DNA from: Parapedobacter lycopersici_A
GTDB lineage: Bacteria; Bacteroidota; Bacteroidia; Sphingobacteriales; Sphingobacteriaceae
Direction: 5' to 3'
Assembly: GCF_040395035.1 (NCBI RefSeq)
Contig: NZ_JBEBRB010000003.1
Location: 1-64,000, forward strand
Length of the DNA stretch: 64,000 nt
Positions 44,097-52,989 of the stretch are shown here, piece after piece. Position 1 is the first letter of the stretch, and each line of letters opens with the position of its first letter. The notes below the pieces were generated by a model, which saw only the letters and a program-made list of their open reading frames with translations, made no database searches and was not told the origin of the DNA. A program made the translations under genes and the position numbers.

Positions 44097-44720
44097 TCAT
44101 GGAATGTTCAGGTACTTGTGGGTCTGGAGTGAAATTTCCCACTGCGGGTGCTGCATAACGTAATCGACAATAAGCGGCGTCATCTCCGCTGCTTTGGACC
44201 ATTCCGGCTGTAGGTACAGGCGGCAGCCAGCGGGGACGAGCGCGGCATGTTTTTCAGCCCAGGCAAAATCACTTTTATTAAAAATAATGACTTTCAGTTC
44301 GCCGGCGGCGGCAATAACATCCGGTAGTGGGGCCTTGAATTTTTTTGGCGAAAGGCAGACCCAATCCCAGCTGCCAGTCAGCGGATAAGCGCCTGATGTT
44401 TCAATAAATGTTTTGATGCCGGCAGCCTGCAGCCCCCCCGTGAGGTAATCAAGGTTGTACAATAAAGGTTCACCGCCGGTAACCACGACGGCTTTCGATG
44501 GATGCCGCCCTGCGTGTTCAATAATGGTGTCGGCGGCTGTAAGCGGATGTAAATCGGCATCCCAGCTTTCTTTTACATCACACCAATGGCATCCCACATC
44601 GCAACCGCCCAAGCGGATGAAATAAGCCGCTTTGCCGGTATGATAGCCTTCACCCTGTATCGTGTAGAATTCCTCCATTAGCGGAAGTAGTGAGCCGTCT
44701 TCGGGGACCTGATGCGCCAT
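44097..44720 (-). CDS. queE: 7-carboxy-7-deazaguanine synthase
   Basis: A 207-residue radical SAM enzyme that makes the 7-deazaguanine core of queuosine. The cluster motif is CDVGCHWC (Cys40, Cys44, Cys47), preceded by FYTIQGEGYHTGK, and VVTGGEPLL near residue 77. The family length is matched. Other que genes are not in the window. A strong -7 box lies only 18 bases before the ATG. Divergent from the thrS operon. Confidence 0.93.
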   Translation of the reverse strand: MAHQVPEDGSLLPLMEEFYTIQGEGYHTGKAAYFIRLGGCDVGCHWCDVKESWDADLHPLTAADTIIEHAGRHPSKAVVVTGGEPLLYNLDYLTGGLQAAGIKTFIETSGAYPLTGSWDWVCLSPKKFKAPLPDVIAAAGELKVIIFNKSDFAWAEKHAALVPAGCRLYLQPEWSKAAEMTPLIVDYVMQHPQWEISLQTHKYLNIP

Positions 44721-44737
44721 GTTTATTTTTTAGGATG

Positions 44738-44745
44738 CAAAGATA
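44738..44745 (-). promoter_or_regulatory. Bacteroidota -7 box TATCTTTG for queE
   Basis: A perfect minus-strand match 18 bases upstream of the queE ATG. Confidence 0.6.
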
Positions 44746-44814
44746 CGGAAAATATTACGGTAAGCGTCGGTTAGCCTTTGCTGGGTACCTGACAATCTGT
44801 TGGCAAAGACTGGT

Positions 44815-44845
44815 TTTGTTTTCAGCTTCCCTTTCTTTACCTTTG
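44815..44845 (+). promoter_or_regulatory. Full Bacteroidota promoter for the thrS operon
   Basis: A -33 TTTG at 44815-44818 and a -7 TACCTTTG at 44838-44845 are separated by 19 bases, the canonical arrangement. This leaves a leader of about 70 bases before the thrS ATG at 44920. No clear attenuator or T-box was seen in the leader. Confidence 0.7.
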
Positions 44846-44919
44846 TGCCCGAAAAATAATCACACCTTGTATTGTGGTTTATGTCATTCGTTTTATTAAC
44901 ATTAAAATCATAGTTGTAC

Positions 44920-46845
44920 ATGATTAACATTACCTTACCCGACGGTTCCGTGCGTCAGTATGCGCAGGGGACGAATGCGATGGAGATCGCACAATCCATT
45001 TCCGAAGGCTTGGCCCGCAATGTACTAGCCGCTGTTGTTAATGGCGAAGTATGGGATGCTTCCCGACCGATAGAACAGGATGCCGACGTCCGTCTGCTGA
45101 CCTGGAACGACCGTGAAGGAAAATCTACATTCTGGCATTCCTCAGCCCACTTGATGGCGGAAGCGCTGGAAGCGCTATATCCCGGTATAAAATTTGGCAT
45201 TGGTCCGGCAATCGAGACCGGATTCTACTATGATGTCGATTTTGGCGATCGCGAGTTCTCCTCGGATGATTTCAAAAAAATTGAGGATAAGATTATCGAA
45301 CTTGCCCGTACGAAGTCAGCGTATAGCCGCACACCGGTGAGTAAAGCGGATGCGGAAGCATATTTTACGGAAAAAGGCGATGAATATAAGCTTGATTTGA
45401 TTAAAGACCTGCCCGACGGCAGCATTACGTTTTATACGCAGGGCAACTTTACAGACCTCTGCCGCGGTCCCCATATTCCGAATACGGGTTTTATCAAGGC
45501 TGTAAAGCTGACCAATGTGGCAGGTGCGTACTGGCGCGGAGACGAAAGCCGTAAGCAGCTTACCCGTATTTACGGTGTGACATTTCCCAAGGCCGGCGAG
45601 TTGGCCGATTACCTGCACACGATTGAGGAGGCCAAGAAGCGCGACCACCGCAAGCTGGGCCGTGAGCTTGAACTGTTTACGTTTTCTGAGAAAGTGGGCA
45701 TGGGATTGCCGCTGTGGCTTCCTAAGGGAGCCCGTCTACGCCAAAAGCTGATTGATTTTCTGCAGCGTGCGCAGATCAAGGCGGGCTATGAGCCTGTGGT
45801 AACCCCCCATATCGGTCATAAAAATCTTTACGTCACTTCGGGGCATTACGACAAATACGGAGCAGACTCATTTCAGCCGATCCACACGCCGCAGGAAGGT
45901 GAGGAGTTTTTCCTGAAACCGATGAACTGTCCCCATCACTGCGAAATCTATAAGACAAAACCCCGATCATATAAAGATCTTCCGATCCGGTTTGCTGAAT
46001 TCGGCACAGTCTATCGGTATGAACAGAGTGGTGAATTACATGGTCTTACACGGGTACGCGGGTTTACCCAGGACGACGCACACCTATTCTGCCGTCCGGA
46101 TCAAGTAAAGGACGAGTTTAAAAAAGTGATCGATCTGGTGCTTTACGTATTTGGTGCGTTGGGTTTCGAGGACTATACCGCACAGGTTTCATTACGTGAC
46201 CCGGATAACCGGGGCAAATATATCGGATCAGATGAAAACTGGGACCTGGCGGAACGCGCAATTATTGAGGCCGCTGCGGAAAAAGGACTGAAAACCATCG
46301 TGGAACTGGGTGAAGCGGCATTCTATGGGCCGAAACTGGACTTTATGGTGAAAGATGCATTGGGCCGCAAATGGCAGCTGGGTACGATCCAGGTAGATTA
46401 TAACCTGCCCGAACGTTTTGAGCTGGAATATACAGGCAGTGACAACACCAAGCATCGGCCCGTGATGATCCATCGAGCACCGTTTGGATCTTTGGAGCGT
46501 TTTGTGGCGGTACTGATTGAGCATTGCGCAGGGGAGTTTCCGCTGTGGCTCGCACCCGAACAATTTATCGTGTTACCCATCTCTGAAAAATATGAAGAAT
46601 ATGCGAAAAAACTTTTAGAATCGCTTAATAATTCCGATATTCGCGGCTTGGTTGACCTACGTGACGAGAAAATCGGGCGTAAGATCCGGGACGCGGAAAT
46701 AAAGAAGATTCCGTATATGCTGATCATCGGTGAAAAAGAAGTGGAGAATGGCACAGTTTCTGTGCGGAAACACGGCTCCGGTGATTTGGGTGTAATGACG
46801 GCGGATGCGTTTGCTGAACATTTAATAAAAGAGATAACCGTTTAA
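44920..46845 (+). CDS. thrS: Threonyl-tRNA synthetase
   Basis: About 641 residues. Order: TGS domain (1-60), editing/second additional domain with the HSSAHLMAEAL motif (near residue 72) and the later RGPHIPNTG, class II catalytic core with FFLKPMNCPHHCEIYK (zinc Cys/His, near 332) and RYEQSGELHGLTRVRGFTQDDAH, and a C-terminal anticodon-binding domain ending near EIKKIPYMLIIGEKE. Start chosen at ATG 44920, two codons inside a TTG. First gene of the conserved translation operon thrS-infC-rpmI-rplT. Confidence 0.96.
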   Translation: MINITLPDGSVRQYAQGTNAMEIAQSISEGLARNVLAAVVNGEVWDASRPIEQDADVRLLTWNDREGKSTFWHSSAHLMAEALEALYPGIKFGIGPAIETGFYYDVDFGDREFSSDDFKKIEDKIIELARTKSAYSRTPVSKADAEAYFTEKGDEYKLDLIKDLPDGSITFYTQGNFTDLCRGPHIPNTGFIKAVKLTNVAGAYWRGDESRKQLTRIYGVTFPKAGELADYLHTIEEAKKRDHRKLGRELELFTFSEKVGMGLPLWLPKGARLRQKLIDFLQRAQIKAGYEPVVTPHIGHKNLYVTSGHYDKYGADSFQPIHTPQEGEEFFLKPMNCPHHCEIYKTKPRSYKDLPIRFAEFGTVYRYEQSGELHGLTRVRGFTQDDAHLFCRPDQVKDEFKKVIDLVLYVFGALGFEDYTAQVSLRDPDNRGKYIGSDENWDLAERAIIEAAAEKGLKTIVELGEAAFYGPKLDFMVKDALGRKWQLGTIQVDYNLPERFELEYTGSDNTKHRPVMIHRAPFGSLERFVAVLIEHCAGEFPLWLAPEQFIVLPISEKYEEYAKKLLESLNNSDIRGLVDLRDEKIGRKIRDAEIKKIPYMLIIGEKEVENGTVSVRKHGSGDLGVMTADAFAEHLIKEITV

Positions 46846-46856
46846 TTTTTTAACAT

Positions 46857-47429
46857 TTGGCGTTAAATAAACCAGGATTTAAAGGCCGCGGACGGCCCCC
46901 ATTTAAGAAAAAAGAGCCGGATCACCGGATAAACGAATATATTAGGGTACCAGAGGTACGCCTGGTCGGAGATAATGTGGAGCAAGGAGTTTATCCTACA
47001 CGCAAAGCATTGGAACTGGCTGATGAATTGGAATTGGACCTGGTGGAAATTTCCCCCAATGCTCATCCCCCGGTGTGTAAAATCATCGATTATAGCAAAT
47101 TCATCTACGAGCAGAAGAAGAAGCAGAAGGAGATCAAAGCCAACGCCAAGCAAACGGTTATTAAGGAAATCCGCTTCGGCCCCAATACCAGTGACCACGA
47201 CTTTGAGTTCAAGCTGAAACATGCCGTTAAGTTCCTGGAAGCTGGCGAGAAAGTGCGTGCCTATGTTCACTTCAAAGGACGGGCTATTGTTTATAAGGAG
47301 CAGGGTGAAATTCTACTGCTTCGCTTCGCACAGGCGCTTGAAGACTACGGAAAGGTGGAGTTACTTCCCAAACTGGAAGGTAAGCGAATGTTCCTCACGG
47401 TTGCACCGAAGACACCCGGAAAGAAATAA
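46857..47429 (+). CDS. infC: Translation initiation factor IF-3
   Basis: A 190-residue IF-3. The N-terminal part (HRINEYIRVPEVRLVGDNVEQGVY) and the linker Lys-rich EQKKKQKEIKANAKQTVIKEIRFGPNTSDHDF are diagnostic, followed by the C-terminal domain. The only plausible start in frame is a TTG at 46857, which yields MALNKPGFKGRGRPPFKKKEP as expected for Bacteroidota; no ATG precedes it. Non-AUG starts are a known feature of infC genes and the basis for its autoregulation in enterobacteria. It begins 11 bases after the thrS stop. Confidence 0.93.
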   Translation: MALNKPGFKGRGRPPFKKKEPDHRINEYIRVPEVRLVGDNVEQGVYPTRKALELADELELDLVEISPNAHPPVCKIIDYSKFIYEQKKKQKEIKANAKQTVIKEIRFGPNTSDHDFEFKLKHAVKFLEAGEKVRAYVHFKGRAIVYKEQGEILLLRFAQALEDYGKVELLPKLEGKRMFLTVAPKTPGKK

Positions 47430-47465
47430 AAGAAACTGACAGATCGATATAAAAATTAAGTAATC

Positions 47466-47666
47466 ATGCCAAAAGTGAGAACCAATTCCAGTGCCAAAAA
47501 GCGTTTTAAGCTTACTGGAACAGGTAAGATTGCACGTAAACATGCGTTCAAAAGTCACATCCTGACCAAGAAAAGCACCAAACGTAAACGCAATCTAACG
47601 CAGACCGGTTTAGTGTCTGAAGCAGATACAGGCAACGTAAAACGTATGCTTGCCATCGGTAAATAG
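47466..47666 (+). CDS. rpmI: Ribosomal protein L35
   Basis: A 66-residue, strongly basic protein with the L35 pattern: MPKVRTNSSAKKRFKLTGTG, then KHAFKSHILTKKSTKRKRNL. It is a structural protein of the 50S subunit. It lies 36 bases after infC and 85 bases before rplT, in the universally conserved order. Confidence 0.97.
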   Translation: MPKVRTNSSAKKRFKLTGTGKIARKHAFKSHILTKKSTKRKRNLTQTGLVSEADTGNVKRMLAIGK

Positions 47667-47751
47667 TTGTAATTAACAAAAATCATTAACCGGGTACCGG
47701 GTTGTAAGACCGTTGTAAGACACGGCACCTGTTACCAAAAAATTAGAAATT

Positions 47752-48096
47752 ATGCCACGTTCGGTTAACGCAGTAGCGTCTCGCAGAAGGCGCAAAAAAA
47801 TCCTCAAATTAGCGAAAGGCTATTATGGGGCACGTAGCAAGGTGTACACCGTTGCTAAAAATACCGTAGAAAAAGGATTGCTGTACGCTTATCGCGACCG
47901 CAAAACCAAAAAGAGGGAATTCAGGGCTTTATGGATACAGCGTATCAATGCCGGTGCCCGTGAGCATGGGATATCTTACTCCCAGCTGATTGGTAAGCTG
48001 AATGCCAAAAATATCGGATTAAACCGCAAGGTACTGGCTGATTTGGCCATGAACAATCCGGAGGCGTTCAAAGCCGTGATTGATGCAGTGAAATAA
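47752..48096 (+). CDS. rplT: Ribosomal protein L20
   Basis: A 114-residue, highly basic protein with the L20 start MPRSVNAVASRRRRKKILK and the segment GYYGARSKVYTVAKNTVEK. L20 is needed for early 50S assembly and in other bacteria represses its own operon. The 85-base spacer upstream is an obvious place for such control; I saw no clear structure beyond a CCGGGTACCGGG-type palindromic stretch near 47691. Last gene of the operon, followed by a terminator. Confidence 0.97.
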   Translation: MPRSVNAVASRRRRKKILKLAKGYYGARSKVYTVAKNTVEKGLLYAYRDRKTKKREFRALWIQRINAGAREHGISYSQLIGKLNAKNIGLNRKVLADLAMNNPEAFKAVIDAVK

Positions 48097-48124
48097 GTTT
48101 TGAAAACCCATATCGACTTGTCAG

Positions 48125-48154
48125 CAAAAAAGGAAGCCATTGGCTTCCTTTTTT
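48125..48154. terminator. Bidirectional terminator between rplT and the acetyltransferase
   Basis: GGAAGCC (48132-48138) and GGCTTCC (48142-48148) form a stem flanked by six A on the left and six T on the right. It can end both the thrS operon from the left and the convergent acetyltransferase/gap transcript from the right. Confidence 0.85.
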
Positions 48155-48176
48155 ATTTATGAATCATAATAATACG

Positions 48177-48614
48177 TTAGCTGAGCTGGAAATACATGAC
48201 ACTATGTGGCCCGATGCCGTGAATCTCAAATTCTGCAGAGAGAAACTGGAATCCGGCATGCTGATAAAATCCGTAGGCGATTTTACGGGCATTGCACCAA
48301 AGGTAATCAACCGTTAAGTCGTTGGTCAGGTATGTAATGGTTTGCTGAAGCAATTCCCTACCAAAGCCTTTACCCTGCCATGCCGGATCCGTTGCCATAC
48401 CCCGTAGCCGATAGCCGATGCCAGCGTAATCTTCCAGGCTTTCCAGTTGGCAGGAGAGGACAGCGGCAATGACACCGTTCGTCAGAAAATATCCCATGTG
48501 AAATGTGGTGGGCAAATTGTCCGTTTCAAAAAGACAAGCATCGGGTGCCAGTCCGTTTCGAAGTACCTGGCTGCGCAAGGCCAGCGTGTCTTCAGGTTTG
48601 ATCAGTTCGATCAT
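48177..48614 (-). CDS. GNAT family N-acetyltransferase
   Basis: A 145-residue GNAT-fold acetyltransferase. The acetyl-CoA loop is in RGMATDPAWQGKGFGRELL (near residues 70-88), with QGKGFG as the Q/RxxGxG/A motif. The substrate is unknown. Its start overlaps the stop of the gap gene by four bases (ATGA), so both are on one transcript, though a functional link is not obvious. Confidence 0.85.
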   Translation of the reverse strand: MIELIKPEDTLALRSQVLRNGLAPDACLFETDNLPTTFHMGYFLTNGVIAAVLSCQLESLEDYAGIGYRLRGMATDPAWQGKGFGRELLQQTITYLTNDLTVDYLWCNARKIAYGFYQHAGFQFLSAEFEIHGIGPHSVMYFQLS

Positions 48615-49612
48615 TTCGAGGCGATATTAGCCAAAAGGTCGACCAGCCGGTTGGAATAGCCGTATTCATTATCGTACCAGCCCACTACCTTCACCAGGGT
48701 GCCGACAATCGACGTCAATTGGGCATCGAATACACATGAATAAGGGTTATTGAGGATATCAACGGAAACAATAGGGTCTTCAGTATACTGCAGTACATTT
48801 TTCAGTGTTCCATTTGCCGCCTGGTGAAATGCTGCATTAATTTCGTTAACTGTCGGTAGGCGTTCCAACGTACAGGTAAAATCAGTCAGCGAGCCATTCA
48901 ATACAGGTACTCGGATTCCTGCGCCCCCAAGTCGGCCTTCAAGATGCGGAAATACATTGGTAATGGCCTTAGCTGCTCCCGTCGTCGTGGGAATAATCGA
49001 AGCTGACGCCGCCCTGGCCCGTCGGAGATCACGGTGCGGTGCATCGTGGAGATTCTGGTCACCGGTCATGCTGTGTACGGTGGTAATATAGCCATTGACA
49101 ATACCCCAGTTTTCATCCAATACCTTAACCAATGGCGCTACGTTATTCGTGGTGCATGAGGCATTCGAAAGGATAGGAGTGTGCATATCAATGGTATATT
49201 CATTGACACCCAGTACCACAGTCGGAATCCCCTTGTCAGGCGAAGGTGCTGAAAGAAGGACCTGTTTGGCACCTGCAGTCAAATGGCGTATGGCCAGTTC
49301 CTGCTTAAGGAATTTGCCGGTCGATTCGACTACGACATCAACACCGAGAGAGTCCCAGGGTAAATTTTCCGGCAGCCGCTCCATATAGGTCGGAATGACA
49401 TGTCCGTCGATAATGAGCTTGCCATCCCCGGCCATTACCGTTCCGGGATATGGGCCATGTACCGAATCATATTTGAAAAGATGGGCAAGGGTGACGGTAT
49501 CTGCGAGGTCGTTAATGGCCACGACCCGCACACCGGAGATCTTCCGAAGCAGCAGGCTACGTAACGTATGACGGCCAATGCGTCCGAAACCGTTTATTGC
49601 AACGTCTAGCAT
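48611..49612 (-). CDS. gap: Glyceraldehyde-3-phosphate dehydrogenase
   Basis: A 333-residue type I GAPDH. The NAD-binding NGFGRIGR is at residues 7-14, the catalytic Cys in SNASCTTNN near 152, the catalytic His in TVHSMTGDQ near 180, and the C-terminal signature WYDNEYGYSNR near 315. It oxidises glyceraldehyde-3-phosphate with NAD in glycolysis. Several substitutions relative to common Gap suggest one of two paralogues, perhaps with another cofactor or an Epd-like role, but this is not decided by eye. Confidence 0.9.
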   Translation of the reverse strand: MLDVAINGFGRIGRHTLRSLLLRKISGVRVVAINDLADTVTLAHLFKYDSVHGPYPGTVMAGDGKLIIDGHVIPTYMERLPENLPWDSLGVDVVVESTGKFLKQELAIRHLTAGAKQVLLSAPSPDKGIPTVVLGVNEYTIDMHTPILSNASCTTNNVAPLVKVLDENWGIVNGYITTVHSMTGDQNLHDAPHRDLRRARAASASIIPTTTGAAKAITNVFPHLEGRLGGAGIRVPVLNGSLTDFTCTLERLPTVNEINAAFHQAANGTLKNVLQYTEDPIVSVDILNNPYSCVFDAQLTSIVGTLVKVVGWYDNEYGYSNRLVDLLANIASK

Positions 49613-49639
49613 CTGATATGTTGACTGGGATGGATTTGA

Positions 49640-50242
49640 CTATTGTTTGATGGCCGTAATGATTTCATCAATCGCCCGATCGCCGCTCCAATGCTCTTTT
49701 AACTGTCCGTCTGCTCCGTAAACGTAAGTTGCCGGATACTGTGAAGGAATGTGAAATTTATTGATGAAATCGGCATCGCGGTCGTACAACACCGTAATAT
49801 TTGGTTTGTCTACCAGTGGTTTGGCGAACGTTTCCAGAAAACTACTCATTAATGCAGGATCATTCATGGAGACGAAGTAGAGGTTGCTGTTTTTCAGCTG
49901 GTCGTAGTGCTGACCGAGATCCCTTGCTTCATGTTGGCAATGGCTGCAGCTGGGATCAAACAGGATAAACGTGATGTTGCCGTTTTTAGCCAGGTCCTCT
50001 TTATTGAAGCGGATGCCATTTTTGAGAATGTAAAAGGTGAAATCGGGAATTGCCTTTGCTGGTTCGGCTGATACGGGTGCTGAGGGAGCAGCCTGTTGTG
50101 TTTCCTGTGGAGCTGCTGTTTCTGTTGCCGTAGTTTCAGCTGTACTATTGGCTTGTTGTTCCGTGCTGTTATTGCAGGATAAAGTAAAACAAAGCGCTAC
50201 TAATCCCAATGTGCCGATTGTGTATTTATGTCTAATGCTCAT
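49640..50242 (-). CDS. TlpA-like thioredoxin-fold lipoprotein
   Basis: A 200-residue lipoprotein: lipobox CFTLSC with Cys at residue 23, then a low-complexity Thr/Ala/Glu/Gln/Pro linker (about 25-65), then a thioredoxin-fold domain with the active-site CSHC in FDPSCSHCQHEARDLG (near residue 96) and a cis-Pro segment QYPATYVYG near 167. It should act as a periplasmic thiol-disulphide reductase. It lies upstream of gap on the same strand and has its own -7 box, TAGCTTTG (50269-50276). Confidence 0.85.
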   Translation of the reverse strand: MSIRHKYTIGTLGLVALCFTLSCNNSTEQQANSTAETTATETAAPQETQQAAPSAPVSAEPAKAIPDFTFYILKNGIRFNKEDLAKNGNITFILFDPSCSHCQHEARDLGQHYDQLKNSNLYFVSMNDPALMSSFLETFAKPLVDKPNITVLYDRDADFINKFHIPSQYPATYVYGADGQLKEHWSGDRAIDEIITAIKQ

Positions 50243-50268
50243 GTTTGAAGAATAAAGAATTTTTATGC

Positions 50269-50276
50269 CAAAGCTA
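50269..50276 (-). promoter_or_regulatory. Bacteroidota -7 box TAGCTTTG for the TlpA-like gene
   Basis: A perfect minus-strand match 26 bases upstream of the ATG at 50242. Confidence 0.5.
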
Positions 50277-50327
50277 TATAAAAAACGCCATAGTAAGAAC
50301 GTGTAATGAGGATATGACAGAAGATCG

Positions 50328-51599
50328 TTATCCCGCTCCCTGTTTTTTTACCAGCAGCTGGCAGGTATAACTGTCCTTGAGTTCCATAATGATCTCCTTT
50401 TCCACCAATACCCGTGCGATGGTCTGGTTATTATAATGACGTATAGTAATCAGCTCCAGCCCGCGTTGTTCCTGTACCGCATAACGTTCCTGCAGATCAC
50501 AGAGCAGTTTATTGATATTATCACCGGTATCGTCCACACTGACAGAAAAGCTGACCGCGCTGTTGTGCATCATATTGACTTTGATCCGGTAACGGTGAAA
50601 ACGGTTAAAAATATCGCTAAGGTTATCTTCAACAATAAAGGAAAAATCCTTCGGGAGAATGGAAATCAATACCTGATTTATCTTGAAAATAAAGGAGGGG
50701 ATGGGGAGAGCCTCCTTGGTGGTACGGATTTGCGTTCCACCATTTTCAGTATCGATAAAAGATTTGACATATAGCGCAATATCCTTGTTCTGAAGCGGTT
50801 TGATAGTCTTCGGATGAATGATATTCGCGCCATAATAAGCCAGTTCAATTGCATCCAGGTACGATAACTCGGGTATTAGCTGCGTTTCGTCAAACCATTT
50901 TGGATCGGCATTGAGGACACCCGGTACATCTTTCCAGATGGTAATATCGTCCGCAGGCAAACAGGCTGCGAAAATTGCAGCCGAATAATCGGATCCATCG
51001 CGACCCAATGTAGTGGTAAAATTTTCAGACGTAGAGCCGATAAAGCCCTGGGTAACGACCATTTCCTGTGTCAATATAGCCGGAATATCCTGCTGTACAC
51101 GGCCCTCGGTAATTTCCCAGTTTACCCGCGCTTCTCGGTGAGTGTTGTCGGTAATAATATAGCTCCTTGCATCAAGCCATCGGTTTTTCAATCCACGTGC
51201 GTTTAAATGATGGCTTACAATTGTTGAAGAAAGTAATTCTCCGACGGCGACGATCTGATCATATAAATAGTCGTAACCATCCATTGGTGGCTCTTCCAGA
51301 ACCCATTCGATTTCCACAAATAAATTAGCAACCTGGTTATACACTGGATGATTCTCATCGGGAAACAGTGCTGTTAAAATAGCATTGTGATAAGTTTTCA
51401 ATTGTTGCAGCAACACCGCACAGTCTTCTTTTTGCTGAAAATAACATTGCGTCAACTCTTCCAGCAGATCGGTGGTTTTGCCCATCGCCGATACGACAAT
51501 CAGCAGGTTTTTATCCGCATAGCTGGTTAGGATATTGCCCAGATTGATGACACCGCTGGCGTCTTTTACAGAGGCGCCACCGAATTTAAATACATGCAT
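50328..51599 (-). CDS. lysC: Aspartate kinase (monofunctional)
   Basis: A 423-residue aspartokinase that phosphorylates aspartate, opening the lysine/threonine/methionine pathway. The N-terminal KFGGASV (residues 5-11) stands for the usual KFGGTSV; GRDGSDYSAAIFA near residue 207 binds ATP. Two ACT-type regulatory parts follow (from about 300), the usual site of feedback inhibition. No homoserine dehydrogenase domain is attached. It ends the minus-strand run DUF3298-lysC, seven bases after that gene. Confidence 0.92.
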   Translation of the reverse strand: MHVFKFGGASVKDASGVINLGNILTSYADKNLLIVVSAMGKTTDLLEELTQCYFQQKEDCAVLLQQLKTYHNAILTALFPDENHPVYNQVANLFVEIEWVLEEPPMDGYDYLYDQIVAVGELLSSTIVSHHLNARGLKNRWLDARSYIITDNTHREARVNWEITEGRVQQDIPAILTQEMVVTQGFIGSTSENFTTTLGRDGSDYSAAIFAACLPADDITIWKDVPGVLNADPKWFDETQLIPELSYLDAIELAYYGANIIHPKTIKPLQNKDIALYVKSFIDTENGGTQIRTTKEALPIPSFIFKINQVLISILPKDFSFIVEDNLSDIFNRFHRYRIKVNMMHNSAVSFSVSVDDTGDNINKLLCDLQERYAVQEQRGLELITIRHYNNQTIARVLVEKEIIMELKDSYTCQLLVKKQGAG

Positions 51600-51606
51600 A
51601 TGGTAA

Positions 51607-52431
51607 TTAAGGGGTTTTTACTGTAGCGATTTCATTGACGATCCGTCTGGCACGGTCGGTCAAAAGCCGGTCAATATCCGTATAAGGAACACGTAATTCC
51701 GTTTGCCCGTCTACATAAGGTTTAATTTCATAAATGTTGTACAAAAACAGCAGGCTATCCTGTTCAAATGCAAAATTCGCAGGGATGCTGAACCGACCAT
51801 CGTCAAAAAAATAATGGTCCTCCAACGATTGGTCTACTGTGAGACTTTCCTGTTGGCGGAAATAACGCTCGGCAACAGCTGTCAACTCATTCTGATAAGC
51901 TGTATCTACGACATCACTAAGTGTAAATGGCTGTCCATCAGTAAGGTCATAATGCCCGAACACCGTAGCGTAGTTGCCATGGGCACCGCCTGTATAGGAA
52001 TACGCGTCGATTGTAAGTCCCAGGTAGGAGGGGGTGATACGATATACTTTCGCATGCGATTCAGATACCCAGACCCGGGGAAATGGATCGGTTTCCATAA
52101 AGCGGTCAAAATCGGAGATAAACTGGTCGGCTGCTTTTTCCACGGAAGCCGTGTCACTGCCCAGCAACGCTTCCCGTACAAACAAATTGACGGTCGAATC
52201 GGCAAAGACCGGATAAGAAACAGAAAAAAACGTAGTGTCGGTTGTTTCGCTGGTTTTTACCAGGTGATCGCTAAAGCGGGTATAATCGGTGTACTGGTAG
52301 GTAAGGGTGTCTGTAGCCACCCGTTTATTGTCCGATGCCCGACCGTCGCCGCTGTTTGGCTGGCAACCGGAGAGTATTGTTAAACAAAATAAAAGAAGCC
52401 AGGTCCCGGTATTGTTTATGTTTTTTTTCAT
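51607..52431 (-). CDS. DUF3298-type lipoprotein
   Basis: A 274-residue lipoprotein (lipobox LSGC, Cys near 22) with an N-terminal DUF4163-like part and a C-terminal DUF3298 domain (segments YTGGAHGNYATVFGHYDLTDGQPFTLSDVV and VPYTDIDRLL). The RsiV anti-sigma/lysozyme-binding proteins contain this fold, but such members also occur alone with unknown role. It starts 12 bases after the acetyltransferase gene and ends seven bases before lysC, so three unrelated products seem to share one transcript. Confidence 0.82.
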   Translation of the reverse strand: MKKNINNTGTWLLLFCLTILSGCQPNSGDGRASDNKRVATDTLTYQYTDYTRFSDHLVKTSETTDTTFFSVSYPVFADSTVNLFVREALLGSDTASVEKAADQFISDFDRFMETDPFPRVWVSESHAKVYRITPSYLGLTIDAYSYTGGAHGNYATVFGHYDLTDGQPFTLSDVVDTAYQNELTAVAERYFRQQESLTVDQSLEDHYFFDDGRFSIPANFAFEQDSLLFLYNIYEIKPYVDGQTELRVPYTDIDRLLTDRARRIVNEIATVKTP

Positions 52432-52443
52432 GATTACCTGTTT

Positions 52444-52893
52444 TTATGCATTGATTGATGCATTTAACCATTCTGAATCAAAAGCTGCACCATATTTTTG
52501 ATAGAATTTAATCGCGGGTTCATTCCATTCGAGCACCTGCCAAACCATACCGGTATATTGACGTTCCTTGCATAGTTCCAGGGTGCGTTCAAAAAGCTGC
52601 CTGCCAATACCACTTCCGCGTCTATTTTCCGTAACGATGATATCTTCGAGATACAGCCGACGGCCTTTCCATGTCGAATACCGGATGTAAAAGAGCGACA
52701 TACCCACCAATTGGTTATCTTCTTCCGCTACAAAAGCCTCCCAAACCGGCTGATCGCCGAACCCGGCATCCACAAATTCAGCCATGCTTACCGTTACTTC
52801 ATCCGGTGCTTTTTCATAAACAGCCAGCTCCCGGATCAGACCCAGCATCTGCGGGCAGTCGGTAGCCGTTGCTTTGCGGATAATTGTTTTCAT
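52444..52893 (-). CDS. GNAT family acetyltransferase (diamine acetyltransferase-like)
   Basis: A 149-residue GNAT enzyme. The acetyl-CoA loop is in VTENRRGSGIGRQLF (near residues 88-102), followed by QVLEWNEPAIKFYQKYGA near 118. It resembles the spermidine/diamine acetyltransferase branch, including the YLEDIIV segment, but the substrate is not certain. It is the first gene of the minus-strand run that leads to lysC. Confidence 0.85.
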   Translation of the reverse strand: MKTIIRKATATDCPQMLGLIRELAVYEKAPDEVTVSMAEFVDAGFGDQPVWEAFVAEEDNQLVGMSLFYIRYSTWKGRRLYLEDIIVTENRRGSGIGRQLFERTLELCKERQYTGMVWQVLEWNEPAIKFYQKYGAAFDSEWLNASINA

Positions 52894-52989
52894 TTTGTTT
52901 ATGTTCCGTGACCGGATTCCCTAACCTGCACTGCAGTCAGTCGTTGTGCCCTTCCGGGGTTCACTGGCTGCAGAATACCGATCGCTGTT

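Noticed and set aside
51703..52383. 226-codon plus-strand frame
   Set aside because: Antisense to the DUF3298 lipoprotein, which has a lipobox and a family match.
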